From Notolepis coatsorum (taxonomy: Eukaryota; Chordata; Actinopteri; Aulopiformes; Paralepididae): a stretch of DNA of 64,000 nt. Numbering within the stretch: the first letter of the stretch is position 1; every line of letters starts with the position of its first letter. The stretch covers positions 89,294,985 through 89,358,984 of the forward strand of contig OZ020598.1 of NCBI GenBank assembly GCA_963971535.1, written 5' to 3'. Shown here one piece after another: positions 1 through 11,868 of the stretch. The notes beneath the pieces are model-generated. The model saw nothing but the letters and a program-made list of their open reading frames with translations, ran no database searches and was not told the origin of the DNA. A program made the translations under genes and the position numbers.

Positions 1-97
1 TTTTTGAAATATTGATATCAAAGACGCTGTAAAGTGTCTTCGGCAACTTGAGCATGGCCGGGAATGACGTGTTTAAGCGTTTCCCGGCACCCAAAGT

Positions 98-98
<1 letters not shown>
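1..98. mobile_element. piggyBac-like element, one terminus (runs off the left edge)
   Basis: The stretch ends in CCAAAGTG followed by TTAA (99-102). Its reverse complement closely matches the left end of the element at 1705-2658, including the shared GGCCATGCTCAAGTTGCCG block. TTAA target sites and CACTTTG-type termini are typical of piggyBac-like elements. No coding capacity is visible. Confidence 0.6.
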
Positions 99-1631
<1,533 letters not shown>

Positions 1632-2719
1632 GATTGATTGATTGAAAACTTTATTAACAGATTGTAGAATGGGTACAGTACAGCTCAATACACACAATTG
1701 TTAACACTTTGACTGCCATGAAACGTCTTTTCACGTCATTGCTGGCCATGCTCAAGTTGCCGGGGGACGCTGTACAGCGTCCTTATATCAATATTTCAAA
1801 AATCTGCGATCGGATTCATATGTCCCCTCCGCTGGCCTGAGATCCACCAGCAGGACCCACTGAGCTCTCTGGCGGTTCAGTAGCGCCATCTGGTGGCCGA
1901 TCGGCGCAATCGCCAAACAGGATGTTGAATAGAGGTTGTCATGACGACCGTAGTACTTCCGGGCGCTCGTTATAGTTCATGGGACTCTGGCTCGTCACGC
2001 TACACGGTGATCGATTGGCAATAACTCGATAAACAACATGATTTGGACGTATATACCATTATACAAGCTGGAGATGGACCGGGTAAAAATATATCCCATA
2101 ATGATAAGATTTCTACTCGACGATGATCGCCCAACGGCACGCGGAGACTGGGGTGAGTTTCAGCGTGTAACGTTACCGTCTTCGATACTAACTGCTATTA
2201 TCAACATTTGACCCACATTAGATGATTGGTATAACGCTGCCCACGGAATTATAAACGCCCCCTCGCCCATCCGGTCAACATCAGATGACGTGTAGTAACT
2301 TCTAGAAGTACGTCTAGTTGGAATTTTTTATATCGCGCTGATTGCCATCAAACTGTATTTCATCATCAATATAATGCATTTGGGGCTATATATCACGTTC
2401 TGGAGAAAGCTGCAGAAAGAGATGAAAACATACTTATACATTATTAGACCATACTTTACTATGAATATGTGAATGAAAAAGTTTAACGTTGCTACACAAT
2501 GAACAATACATATAGGACTTTGAATGGGCCCTAATAATGGCAATGTAGCAATAGAATTTAAAAAGTTATAGCCCTGCAAAGAAGGGGACTTTCTCCATAG
2601 ACAAATAGCGCTGGCAATCTATGGTATATCATGAATTTAACCTTAGGCAACCAAAGTGTTAAGGGGATGCAGACCAGAGAAAGACTTTAGTCTTGTTTAC
2701 ATCCGCATTTCAATTCATC
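1632..2719 (-). mobile_element. L2-type LINE 3' tail (minus), split by a piggyBac-like element
   Basis: The block starts with GATTGATTGATTGAAAAC and continues with the LINE 3' UTR also seen at 5281-5455, 14786-14935 and 55118-55276. It breaks at TTAA and resumes at 2659 with AAGGGGATGCAGACCAGAG. Only the 3' UTR is present, as expected for a heavily 5'-truncated LINE copy. Confidence 0.8.
1705..2658. mobile_element. Non-autonomous piggyBac-like element, TTAA target duplication
   Basis: A 954-bp insertion is flanked by TTAA (1701-1704 and 2659-2662) and sits inside the LINE tail motif CAATTGTTAAGGGG. Termini CACTTTG and CAAAGTG are inverted. No transposase frame is present, so it is a MITE-like derivative mobilised in trans if at all. 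Confidence 0.75.
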
Positions 2720-3606
2720 GTAGAGGAGAGCAGCCTGGTCTAAACTAAAGGCTCCGATCCGTTAGCCAGGGGCTATTGAGTCTAGTCATCCTGGTAATGA
2801 TCGTTACAATATTTCATATTGACCCTAATCATTTTTATATGGACGCTAACCGCAGACAACACGGCCAAATGAACAATTAATGCCGGTAATTAAGTTTCGG
2901 TTTATGTTGAGCTCCTATGGTGCTTGTAAAACAATAGCTTTATATTTTCTGATATGATAAATGCAGAGTTAAAATGATGAGTGTAATTTTCGTTTAGCAG
3001 AACGTTTGACGGTCGCGCATTGTTTGGACTGGAGAAGATGCGCGCGCACGGTGCGGCCTAGCATACAGACAGCACGGATCTAACGTCGTTAGCTTCGTAC
3101 AATGTAACGTAATAAGGCTTTAATTCAAACTAACAGTTAACGTGTGACACATGCATCTTTTCGACCCTATATAATGTTGTAGTAGACAGTGGTGAAGACT
3201 CCAGAGAGGGCAAAACGACCACGATGATGTGGTTCAAGTTAACGTTAGTTAATGCACGGTAGAAGAAACAATATATGTCCGTTTCACAGATAATGCAATA
3301 GTATACGCTAACGTCGACTTACAGTAACTACAGAAGATTATATAGCATGGTTTCTCAAAACCTAGTTAGCGTTAATTGAACTCGAGTCTTACCTTCGTCT
3401 CTGTTCAGTTAGATACGTTAGCTAGCGTTACCTAGGTGCAAGACTAGGAAGTGTTTCCCGTCCACGATGTTCAAAATGGCCGAAATTGTGACCGGTGTTG
3501 TGCCGAGTAGGGTATATCTGCAGAGCCACAGAGCCCAACGTCTGGGCGGGGCTTCGTGGCGTGGACTAGGCTTGAGGCGGGGCTTCGTGGCGTGGACTAG
3601 CCTTGT
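2720..3606. other. Sequence without a recognised feature
   Basis: AT-rich sequence with many GTTAGC/AACGTTA words, common in fish non-coding DNA. I see no splice-bounded exon, RNA gene or complete transposon termini. Confidence 0.4.
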
Positions 3607-3893
3607 GGGCTTGTATCCTTTCGGCAAGCAACAAGCTCTTCCGCGTTGCTCTGATTGGCCGAGCGTGCGCATGCGCATGGGCCGCGACAAGCTCCTCAGC
3701 CAGGCAGCGTCTATGCCAAATACAACGCAGTTCGGTTTCCGGGTTCCTCTGATTGGCCACTAAGCCCACGTGACCGCCCGCTAGCACGCCCCCCTTATCG
3801 CCCACTGCCGCGCTGTGAAGCGGAAGAGCCAGCGGGGCGAAGCGAGGCGCCAGCTCCAGCAGCAGCGGCCGTCTTCTCTCCGAGGCGGCTCGC
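3607..3893. mobile_element. MITE-like repeat (CTGATTGGCC family), uninterrupted copy
   Basis: A GC-rich repeat carrying the motif TCTGATTGGCC twice and the word GTCTATGCCAAATACAACGC. The same sequence occurs in inverted orientation at about 6280-7060, where it is split by a foldback insertion at 6446-6951. Related TCTGATTGGCCACTGAC ends occur at 7110, 13310 and 16890. No coding evidence. Confidence 0.55.
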
Positions 3894-3990
3894 AATACAC
3901 ACAATTGTTAAGGGGATGCAGACCAGAGAAAGACGTTTGTCTTGTTTACATCAGGGTCCCCCATTTTCAATTCATATCGACATTTATGAC
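3893..3990 (-). mobile_element. L2-type LINE 3' tail fragment (minus)
   Basis: Contains AATACACACAATTGTTAAGG and CCCCCATTTTCAATTCAT, the reverse complement of the tail at 5281-5360. It directly precedes a plus-strand copy of the same LINE family. Confidence 0.75.
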
Positions 3991-4029
3991 AGCTCGGAAC
4001 TAGGCAGAATCTGCATAATGGCTCGCTGA

Positions 4030-5428
4030 TAACAAACTATCATTACACATGGGCAAAACAGAGTCCATTCTCTTCGGTTCAAATAACAAACTCAGCAAGA
4101 CCGACGGCTTCTCAGTTACAGTGGGTGACAATATTGTCACAAGGAAAGATGAAATTACCTACCTGGGTTCCATCCTAGAGGCTAATCTCTCCTGTGACAA
4201 AATGGCATCCAATGTAATAAAAAAAAGTCAACCAACGAACTCGATTCTTGTACCGGATCTCCTCTCTGGTAAACAAGAATACCCTGAAGACTCTGGCAGG
4301 AGCACTCATTCAGGGGTACTACGACTACGCTTGCACCTCATGGTACCAAAGCACCTCAAAGGCGCTAAAAACAAAATTACAAACATCTCAAAACAAACTG
4401 GTCAGACTACTGCTTGACCTTACTCCTAGAACCCACCTCACCCCTGCCCACTTTGACAACCTAGGATGGCTTAGAGTAGACGACAGAGTACAGCAACTTG
4501 CAATGGGCCTGGTCTACAAGATACACTACACGACCAAGGTACCCATGTACATGTCAAAATACTTCCCAAAGGTCAGTGAATACCACGATCACAACACCAG
4601 AGGGAGCTCCACAAATCATGTTAAACCCAGATTCGGCTCAAATAAGGGACTAAACACGTTTCGCAATTATGCCACATCAATGTGGAACGCCCTACCCAAA
4701 GCTGTAAAGGAATGTGGATCACTACCCACTTTCAAAACCTCTCTCAAGGGACACCTACGGGAGACTGCAATTCAACACTGGCCCCTGTAAATATCCTAAC
4801 CCAACCCCCTCCAATGTACAGTAATTTACCTAGTATGGTTTTGTCAATAGTCCAATGTACAATTTTGTTTGTTTGTACAGTGTCTGTCTCCCCCCCCCCC
4901 TCAATGTACAGTTTTGCCAATGTACAGTCATTTACCTAGTATGGTTGTCAATAGTCCAATGTACAATTTTGTTTGTTTGTACAGTGTCCCCCCCCCCCCC
5001 TCAATGTACAGTTTTGCTTGTTTATACAGTGTGCCCCCCCCCCCCCCCCCCCAACCACCTCCAATGTAGATAACCCAGTATGGTTGTCAATATCCCAGTG
5101 TACCCAACCCCCCCCACCCAACCTCCTCCAATGTACAGTTTCTACGTCAAATGTATATACTCCCTTTTCCTGACTCCTTCTGTATCACAAACAGTACTGT
5201 ATTTGCAAATCTGGTATGTCATAAATGTATAGATGTAGCAGTACTGACTATCTGTATGTCATGTATGTCATATATGTCCTGATGAATTGAAAATGGGGGA
5301 CCCTGATGTAAACAAGACGAAAGTCTTTCTCTGGTCTGCATCCCCTTAACAATTGTGTGTATTGAGCTGTACTGTATTGTACCCATTCTGCAATCTGTTA
5401 ATAAAGTTTTCAATCAATCAATCAATCA

Positions 5429-5460
<32 letters not shown>
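4030..5460 (+). mobile_element. 5'-truncated L2/CR1-type LINE with (TCAA)n tail
   Basis: A plus-strand non-LTR retrotransposon with the C-terminal reverse-transcriptase region (4049-4790), a C-rich 3' UTR and a terminal TCAATCAA repeat after AATAAAG. The 3' UTR at about 4805-5110 holds two to three diverged copies of a roughly 115-bp unit with CCAATGTACA and poly-C runs. The same 3' end recurs many times in the window, so this family was very active in the genome. Confidence 0.85.
4049..4790 (+). pseudogene. LINE reverse transcriptase C-terminal region, frameshifted
   Basis: Two overlapping frames together cover the end of a LINE ORF2-type protein. The first (from 4049) has the TYLGSILEA-type motif after the RT palm. 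The second (to the stop at 4790) has LGWLRVDDRVQQLAMGLVYK and SMWNALPKAVKE, hallmark C-terminal motifs of CR1/L2 LINE proteins. The frame change lies near the A-run at about 4219, probably a slippage indel. Endonuclease and most of the RT are missing through 5' truncation. The copy at 19859-20287 is closely related. Confidence 0.8.
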
Positions 5461-5465
<5 letters not shown>

Positions 5466-6279
5466 CATACACAACATACATGACAGCTTTGGCTGTTTGT
5501 ACGATGAAACAAAGAACTTCTAAGATATACATTAACTTGGATTTCAGTGATATTCAGCGGTTATGTCAGTGTTCTTAAAAGCTTGTAGTTGTGCATGTCA
5601 TAAAAAAACAAACTTGCATCATTTGGGTATTTCTGAATGTTTTGGCATATGAGTCTATATAGGATGCATTTTTGTGTAATTGTTTGATCATAATACAGGA
5701 CTAAGGAACATGGTATTTTTTAATTTCAAATTATATATATAGGACTATGTATAAAGAAACCATTTCTTCTTTCAGAAAGGCTGATATAAAGCTAATGTTT
5801 TGTGTAATTGTTATACTCATTGAGGACCATTACATTTGTAGTATTAATCGTAGAATCATATCATATCAGTACCTTCAATAAAGAGTAGATCTGACTACTT
5901 TACTGAATTAACAATTACTGTGAATATCTCCAAACCACGCTCACAAACATTGAGTAACAATACCTTGGATGATGTAACTGATATGGATATTAGTCACGCT
6001 ACTGGAGAAAAAGACACTGGACAGTTAAAAAAAAAAATCACTTTATTCATTCCAGATGTAGCTTATTTTTCCAATTCCTGCCTGAACATTCAAGACATGC
6101 TGTATTGCGTGGGGCTTTTAGAGAGGAAGATCCGTAGGACATCACAACGTTGATTCCTGAACGCAACCTCTTTGATATAGCTAGAGGAGAGATTACACCC
6201 ATGCAGCCTCGAGTGTCGTGTGCAGTGTAAACAAACATTGTTTATGAGAACACATCCAAAGGGAACACAGTTTCTTGAG
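5461..6279. other. Sequence without a recognised feature
   Basis: AT-rich, with short open frames lacking recognisable motifs or splice structure. A 62-77 codon frame around 5920-6150 has no recognisable domain. I see nothing supportable. Confidence 0.4.
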
Positions 6280-7060
6280 TCTGGCGTTGTTGAACGAGCC
6301 GCCTCGGAAGAAGACGGCCAATCTTCCGCTTCACAGCGCGGCAGTGGGCGATAATGGGGCGTGCTAGCGCGCGGTCACGTGGGCTTAGTGGCCAATCAGA
6401 GGAACCCGGAAACCGAACTGCGTTGTATTTGGCATAGACGCTGCCAGGCAGGAATACTAAGCTCCGCTTAACGCAATTTATACAAATGGAAGTATTGATT
6501 TCGCCGTAATCAACACAACAACAACACACAGTAACTATGCATCATTGTTTACAATGAACGGTGGGGCTAATCGAAAGGACTGGACACGGACGCGTTAAAC
6601 AGCAATCAATTAATTTACTATAACAGTCCGGTTCTGTGTTTGTTTGTGTCTGTAGATTGTTGGTGAACAACTAACTTTAGGTTAGTTTAACTTGTCCGTG
6701 TCCAGTCCTTTCGATTAGCCCCACCGTTCATTGTAAACAATGATGCATGTAGTTACTGTGTGTTGTTGTAGCCACCGGTTAATTCGCGATTTTTTTATTG
6801 GTTTGTCATGACAAACCAATTACATAATCCAGCATTATGTGTAAAGAAACAACATATTCCAGTTAACGGTATATTTTTTTAATGATTCGTTATGGCGAAA
6901 TCAATACTTCCATTTGTATAAATTGCGTTAAGCAGAGTTTAGTATTCCTGCCTGGCTGAGGAGCTTGTTGCGGCTCATGTGCATGCGTGCGCTCGGCCAA
7001 TCAGAGCAACGCGGAAGGGCTTGTTGCTTGCCGAAAGGATACAAGCTACCCGCGCTGACG
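6280..7060. mobile_element. Inverted copy of the 3607-3893 repeat, split by a foldback element
   Basis: Bases 6280-6445 are the reverse complement of about 3710-3893, and 6952-7060 the reverse complement of about 3607-3700. The two halves join at the motif GCCTGGCTGAGGAGC seen uninterrupted in the other copy. The intervening 6446-6951 is a separate insertion. Confidence 0.65.
6446..6951. mobile_element. Foldback MITE with long inverted arms
   Basis: The ends read AGGCAGGAATACTAAGC and inverted TTAGTATTCCTGCCT. Inverted identity continues through TTAACGCAATTTATACAAATGG and through TGATGCATAGTTAC-like sequence to the centre near 6592-6694. The right arm carries about 125 extra bases (6768-6892). 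No coding frame. The termini are defined by comparison with the uninterrupted repeat at 3607-3893. Confidence 0.6.
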
Positions 7061-7140
7061 GCCGCGTGTATGCTTTTACCAACGCATTTGTGTTTCCGGG
7101 TTCCCGCTTTGCGCTCTGATTGGCCACTGACCTACACGCG

Positions 7141-7141
7141 T

Positions 7142-7177
<36 letters not shown>
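7141..7177. repeat. Homopolymer C run of about 37 bases
   Basis: An uninterrupted run of C that translates only to poly-Pro or poly-Gly. Its exact length in an assembly is unreliable. Confidence 0.9.
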
Positions 7178-7178
<1 letters not shown>

Positions 7179-7378
7179 CTATCGCCGCTGGGGCGTGAGA
7201 TATGAAGACAGATTTGCCTGGGTATAGGAAGGATGCGACAACAACCAAATAATAAAAACACTCGAAACAGCGCGTACGCCCCCCCTCGCTATCGCCGCTG
7301 GGGCGTGAGATATGAAGACAGATTTGCCTGGGTATAGGAAGGATGCGACAACAACCAAATAATAAACACTCGAAACAG
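7178..7378. repeat. Tandem duplication, about 110-bp unit
   Basis: The segment starting GCTATCGCCGCTGGGGCG occurs at 7178 and again at 7288, nearly identical, and ends in ACACTCGAAACAGC. The duplication lies in the left arm of the large inverted repeat (7349-7590 with 13009-13229). Confidence 0.85.
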
Positions 7379-7590
7379 CTATTACCAGACAATTACAACA
7401 GCAGTGGTGCCTGCTTCAAATGTCACGTATTATAGGCTATAAGCCTGTGTAGATCTATTCGGAATAATAAACATATACACGCTCTAGCAAAACATGACAC
7501 AATGTGATCCTATCTCCGATAGAGCGGCTGGTCGCAGAGACGCGAGTTGAACGAACACATCGGGAGGAGAATGAATGAATGAATGAATGA
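7349..7590. repeat. Left arm of a large inverted repeat
   Basis: Inverted match to 13009-13229: shared words are GGATGCGACAACAACC, CAGTGGTGCCTGCTTCAAATG and GAACGAACACATCGGGAGGA, ending in GAAT repeats. The loop contains a LINE tail, which in turn contains the THAP transposon. Probably the arms of a foldback or composite DNA transposon. Confidence 0.75.
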
Positions 7591-7637
7591 ACCTGATGTA
7601 AACAAGACAAAAGCCTTTCTCTGGTCTGCATCCCCTT
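7591..7637 (+). mobile_element. L2-type LINE tail, 5' half (continues at 12948)
   Basis: CCTGATGTAAACAAGACAAA up to CTGCATCCCCTTA is the plus-strand LINE tail. The remainder, GTATTGAGCCGTACTGTATT and onward, is found at 12948-13008 followed by CATT repeats. The DNA transposon 7638-12947 separates the halves, and about 11 bases of the LINE are missing at the junction. Confidence 0.75.
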
Positions 7638-7811
7638 AGACCTGTCGCTAAACCACACCCCAAAATAGAATTTGTCCAATCATATCACAGCAAAAATCCT
7701 CGCTGCAGAAACCTCGGTCAACTCGGTTTGTGGGCTGTATCAAACCAGACGGCTGTGATCGAAACCACTGTGAAGAGTTCAGTTTATATGTTATTATCTA
7801 CCTAATATCTG

Positions 7812-8012
7812 ATGGTGAAACGCTGTGCGTGGGGTACCTGTAATTCGGACACCAGGTACCCTGAAAGACTGGATGGAGGAGTATATTTCATACCTTTTCC
7901 GAAGCCCAAAAGACAACTCGACAAATGCAAGCGATGGATTCTGCTGTGTCGTCGACCACATACACAACTGAATGTGAAGACCATTACCAAGGACACTTAT
8001 GTTTGCTCAAAG
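7812..8012 (+). CDS. THAP zinc-finger domain, first coding exon
   Basis: ATG at 7812 begins 67 codons that form most of a THAP domain, a C2CH zinc-binding DNA-recognition module. The visible zinc ligands are Cys in CAWGTC near residues 5-10 and a Cys in the TYVCSK end of the exon. Other typical signs are FIPFPKP, the Trp in KRWILL, and the Pro in RRPHTQLN. The exon ends exactly at a donor AAG/GTAAGG (8013), in phase 0. THAP exons normally end here, with the next exon supplying the His-Phe that completes the finger. The surrounding transposon makes it likely to be the DNA-binding part of a transposase rather than a host gene. The downstream catalytic domain is not found. The exon is undamaged, but expression is unknown. 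Confidence 0.75.
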
Positions 8013-8187
8013 GTAAGGTCAATTCATAAAGACATAATATTTGACGGCATGTATTAGAAACGTAGACCAAACTATTAGTTTGCTAACATTTTACTTTGAC
8101 TGCCAACTAGCTAGCGTATATCCGGGCTCTCGTGTCTGCTCCGAAAAGACACAGACCCTACCTCTCGAATGACAACCTTGTTAGATT

Positions 8188-8312
8188 TCTGCATCATAAC
8201 GTTAGCCTTATGTATCATAACATAAGCTTTCTGCATCATAACGTTAGCTTTCTGCATCATAACGTTAGCTTTCTGTATCATAACGTTAGCTTTCTGTATC
8301 ATAACGTTAGCT
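8188..8312. repeat. 21-bp tandem repeat, about six units
   Basis: Consensus TTTCTGCATCATAACGTTAGC, with some units carrying T for C (CTGTATCAT). It lies in the putative first intron of the THAP element. Confidence 0.9.
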
Positions 8313-8480
8313 TATACTCTGGACTGGATTGATAGCAGGGCTAGTACTAGTAAAGCCAGTGTGGTAAATATTGAGTTGAATTTCATAAATAACCTTGTAT
8401 ACTGTTTAGCAGAAGTGGTTGCAGGGCTAAATGAGGAATGAGACGCAGGGACAGTTGGATAGACAAAGGTCACACCTAAT

Positions 8481-8760
8481 GTGACCAGATTAGTACTGTA
8501 TGGTAATGGCCCAAAGGGTCAAAGAGTATTCACACCCCCCCCACCAGAGGACATCATGCCAGCCCCCACTCGTGAGACAAGACCCAACACAGCGACCACA
8601 CGGACGGGGGCCACCGGCGGAACCCCTCTGTGCTCAGCGGGGGACCACACCGACGGGGGCCACCGACGGGCCCCCTCCATCTCTGTACCATCACGTCGCC
8701 ACAACCCAGGAGGTGGGGGCTGCCAGCCCCCACAGGAGATCGCCCACAGGAGACGCATGA
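8481..8760 (+). pseudogene. Possible second THAP-gene exon, decayed
   Basis: The sequence following GACCAG at 8486 encodes a Gly-Asn-Gly-Pro-Lys start and then a Pro/Thr-rich stretch. In THAP-transposon proteins a similar Gly-Asn-Gly-Pro stretch follows the finger. The reading frame appears to shift within the first 40 bases, and three related GACGGGGGCCACCG-like segments repeat at 8603-8675. I infer a relic exon; the evidence is weak. Confidence 0.25.
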
Positions 8761-9479
8761 TTGGATCAACTGTGTTGGTGAACTGTATTCTATTATTGGC
8801 TAGAAATTGTAGTATATAGGAGGAGACAAATTGGTAATTCGGGAGCCCCAGACCAAACCGACCCCAGGGGTCTGTGGGCTCCACCGCTCCTTCCACCAGA
8901 GAGACTGACTGATGCATTTTATGTGAGTAAATACATGGGAAAACACCATTTGTTGTTTAAAGTTTAGTGTAAATCCTTAATATCTGAAACCAGATTTACT
9001 CATGTATAATGTGTGCAGCATAGTCAATGTATGTTCAAATTATGTTACCAAGTGACTGTTTATGTACATTATTGAGGTTTGAGAATGCAAACCTGATTGT
9101 AATTTCTGTACACAGATAGCCCTGTTAATGTTTTCTGATAATCTTTTGTCCTATTCACCTTGGTCTCCTGGCTCTGATCAAATAAATGTTGAATTGGACT
9201 ATAGTTCATGGTTTGTCTGGCCTACACGTTTATTCCTCATCTGCTTAAGTCAGATGTAAGAGATCAACAAATTCTATCAATATGATCCCTTTCTCCTCCT
9301 TCCAGATAATCAATCTCATTTGTACTGTACTACAATAACCTCAAATTATTGTAGAAGTTCTGTGGGAATTTACCACACCAGCTAGTTCCTCATCTCATCA
9401 GCAACGTTACCGCAAGCCAGGTGCATACCAGTGGAAATGATGACCAACAAGGACAGTTATAGTTATAGATGTAATGTAG

Positions 9480-9780
9480 TGACCACCATTGATAGTATAA
9501 AGAACTGGCTAACAGACAACAGAATACTAATAACATGAATATACTACTACATGCACTAAGAATGCTCGATGCACTTCAGATGCCATAGTGCCACTTGAAA
9601 CCAGTAACAACAGGGACAACGATGTAAATAAGTCCTGGACTTTTCGTTTTATCCCTGACAAGGCAAATACAAATGTTGATCTGTCAAAGTTGTTATGTTT
9701 GTTGTCAATAAGATCCACTTTGAGCTGCATTTTATGTATGAAAGATGCTCCATAAATGAACTATTATTATTATCTGTCTA
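9480..9780. mobile_element. LINE 3' fragment (family also at 61421-61898)
   Basis: CAGGGACAACGATGTAA followed by a TTTTCGTT...CCTGACAAGGCAAAT pattern matches the 3' region at 61780-61850. No coding frame. It lies inside the THAP transposon. Confidence 0.5.
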
Positions 9781-9819
9781 TGCTTAGCTAATACTCAGCT
9801 TTTTGTGTTTTTTCCACAG

Positions 9820-9902
9820 AATGAGGTGTGCTGGAGATGTTACTGCCCTCACAGAGACGACACAGGTCAACCCAAGACAGGACATGAGTGACAATGAAAG
9901 AG
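9820..9902 (+). pseudogene. Candidate penultimate exon of the THAP gene
   Basis: A strong pyrimidine tract and acceptor TTTTTTCCACAG precede 83 bases open in one frame and ended by AG/GTCTGA. The open frame joins in phase with the next candidate exon at 10130, which gives some support. No domain is recognisable, and the donor GTCTGA is weak. Confidence 0.3.
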
Positions 9903-10129
9903 GTCTGATTTATGTTTTTGGACTAAAGTGAGCATCATGGAATGTGTGCAGCTTTACAATCATGTCATTGATGAACTGAATATATGAACTGAATAATATC
10001 CCTCTCTCCTCATTCACCTCTCCCCCTCATCCCTCTCGCCTCATTCACCTCTCCCCCTCATCCCTCTCCCCTTATCCATCACCCCTCTCTCCTTATCCAT
10101 CACCCCTCTCTCCTCCCCTCTTACTCCAG

Positions 10130-10185
10130 ATGAGGAGTGCCGGCCTGTGGAGCAGGTTCCCCCAATGGAAGGTGGACATTACTAG
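10130..10185 (+). pseudogene. Candidate terminal exon of the THAP gene
   Basis: A long polypyrimidine region (10003-10127) and acceptor CTTACTCCAG precede 18 acidic codons ending at TAG (10183-10185). The phase matches the exon at 9820-9902. If real, the encoded product would be a THAP finger with a short tail and no nuclease. Repeats of CTCATTCACCTCTCCCCCTC make up the pyrimidine region. Confidence 0.3.
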
Positions 10186-10220
10186 AAAGCTAAACAGAAT
10201 GCTTAAATATGAATGTTAGA

Positions 10221-10362
10221 GGTTCTAGAAGGTCCTACTATGACATCATCACCAACGTTCCAGAATAATCGGGCAGAACTAAGGTTCTAGAATGTACTGC
10301 CATGACATCATCACACACGTTCCAGAATGTTCGGGCGGCACTAATTTTCTAGAATTTTCTTA
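10221..10362. promoter_or_regulatory. 62-bp tandem repeat with heat-shock-element-like and CRE-like motifs
   Basis: Two 62-bp units (10221-10282, 10283-10344) and a partial third contain TTCTAGAA and TTCCAGAAT cores, matching inverted nTTCnnGAAn pairs recognised by heat-shock factors. The second unit has TTCCAGAATGTTC, a three-block array, and the partial third has TTCTAGAATTTTC. Each full unit also has TGACATCATCA, resembling ATF/CREB sites. It lies just after the last candidate exon of the THAP element. Function is inferred from motif match only. Confidence 0.5.
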
Positions 10363-11143
10363 ACAATAGGTCCGTGGGTGAATTATGTACCATTACAATC
10401 ACTACAGTACTGTATTAAGTTTCAAAAGTAAAAGTACAGTACATATTCTATAGGGTGTTCTTGTATTTCAGTGCATTCAACCCTCGATATATTGACCTGA
10501 AGGTTGTTAAAGTGGTCCAGTTATGCTGCTCTGTGTCCCTCAGATTGCTGGTTTAAAATGTTAAAGTACTTAATCTTCATCAACAATTGCTGATATTGCA
10601 AATGTCAACAGACCAGGCTATTAATCCATAATGGAGGTAATAGAAGAAAGGTTACAGGGTAACCAAAATCAACATGTTTCTCCTTCCAAGGGTCATCAAT
10701 AATCACAGCAAATGTTGTGACTATGACTAACGGGTCAGGAGATTGACAATGTGCATCCAGCGATAACATTTTAATTCGATTTGTGAACTATGGGTCTGGG
10801 GTTGGTACAAAATCAATTTTAAGCCTCGTCACAGCATTCATTTGGCTACAAGAATATAATGTTAAATTACCATAGATGTATCACAACAACACATGATATT
10901 GTTCGCTATTCCAGTTTATATCGTACATCCATTTGTGTAACTGTAAATCCATGTATATTTATTGTATATATTAAAAATAGTGGCTATTTATGTACACTTT
11001 AGTTGTGGGTTTTCTTTTCTAATCAGAGTGATCTATCTTGAGAATGTGTTGTATATGCATTTATTTATATTTATATTAAATATAACTTATACTTAGTGTT
11101 ATAAGAAAAGCTATGTCCTGTATCCATATACTGTGATTTACAG

Positions 11144-11402
11144 GTATTTTGGTAAATGGTAAATGGCTGTATTTATATAGCGCTTTTATCCAAAGCGCTT
11201 TACAATTTGTTTCTCACATCTTACCCATTCACTCACACATTCACACACCGACGGTGGAGGCAACCATGCAAGGTGCCAACCTGCTCATCAGTGTCTTGCT
11301 CAAGGACACTTCGACACGCTGCCCGGGAGGAGCGAGAATCAAACCGGGAACCTCCGGATTACCAGACGACTGCTCTACTCCCAAGCCACTGTCGCCCCCT
11401 AT
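11144..11402 (-). mobile_element. tRNA-derived SINE (minus)
   Basis: On the minus strand the unit begins near AGTGGCTTGGGAGTAGAGCA (box A region) and has CCCGGTTTGATTC (box B-like) about 35 bases on. It ends in AGCGCTATATAAATACAGCC with a GGTAAAT-type tail. This arrangement fits a tRNA-derived SINE. Confidence 0.65.
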
Positions 11403-11868
11403 TAGGTCTATTTTATTATTAGGTATTTTTACTTTGGTCTCTATCACTATACATTTATAGTTAGTGTAATCAATTATTTGACCTGATGTACACTAGAATG
11501 TGCAGCATACCATTCTCTGACGTCTCACCCCTTTATGGAGGAGGATTGTTGGCAAGTGACAGCTCTCACTTTTTTCCTCATTCTAGTGACACAACTGTCG
11601 GGTCTAGCTCGTATACTGCGTTGGACCACTAGCCTTAAACTAAATGTATCAGCAATAGTAGTAATCATGGATTATCAAGTTCTTGTAATCTTCAATCAAG
11701 TCAACTGTAAGTAATGCTTGAGACGTTATCTATAGCTAATGCTTGCATCACCATGGAGGTCTAAGGTAAATGTGTATCTCATGAACGTACTTTTCCACTG
11801 CATATTGTAACCCTCTCTGTCTGCTTCTAGATTAAATATTTGTGTTATCTTTAAAAATCAGGTCTATT

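Noticed and set aside
3566..4029. Overlapping 90-124 codon frames on both strands
   Set aside because: GC-rich MITE sequence that continues into a LINE tail. No splice structure or motif.
8188..8312. CRISPR-like regular repeats
   Set aside because: A 21-bp direct tandem repeat without spacers in a vertebrate genome is a minisatellite.
8519..8917. 132-codon minus-strand frame
   Set aside because: Open by composition opposite the Pro/Thr-rich relic exon. No recognisable domain.
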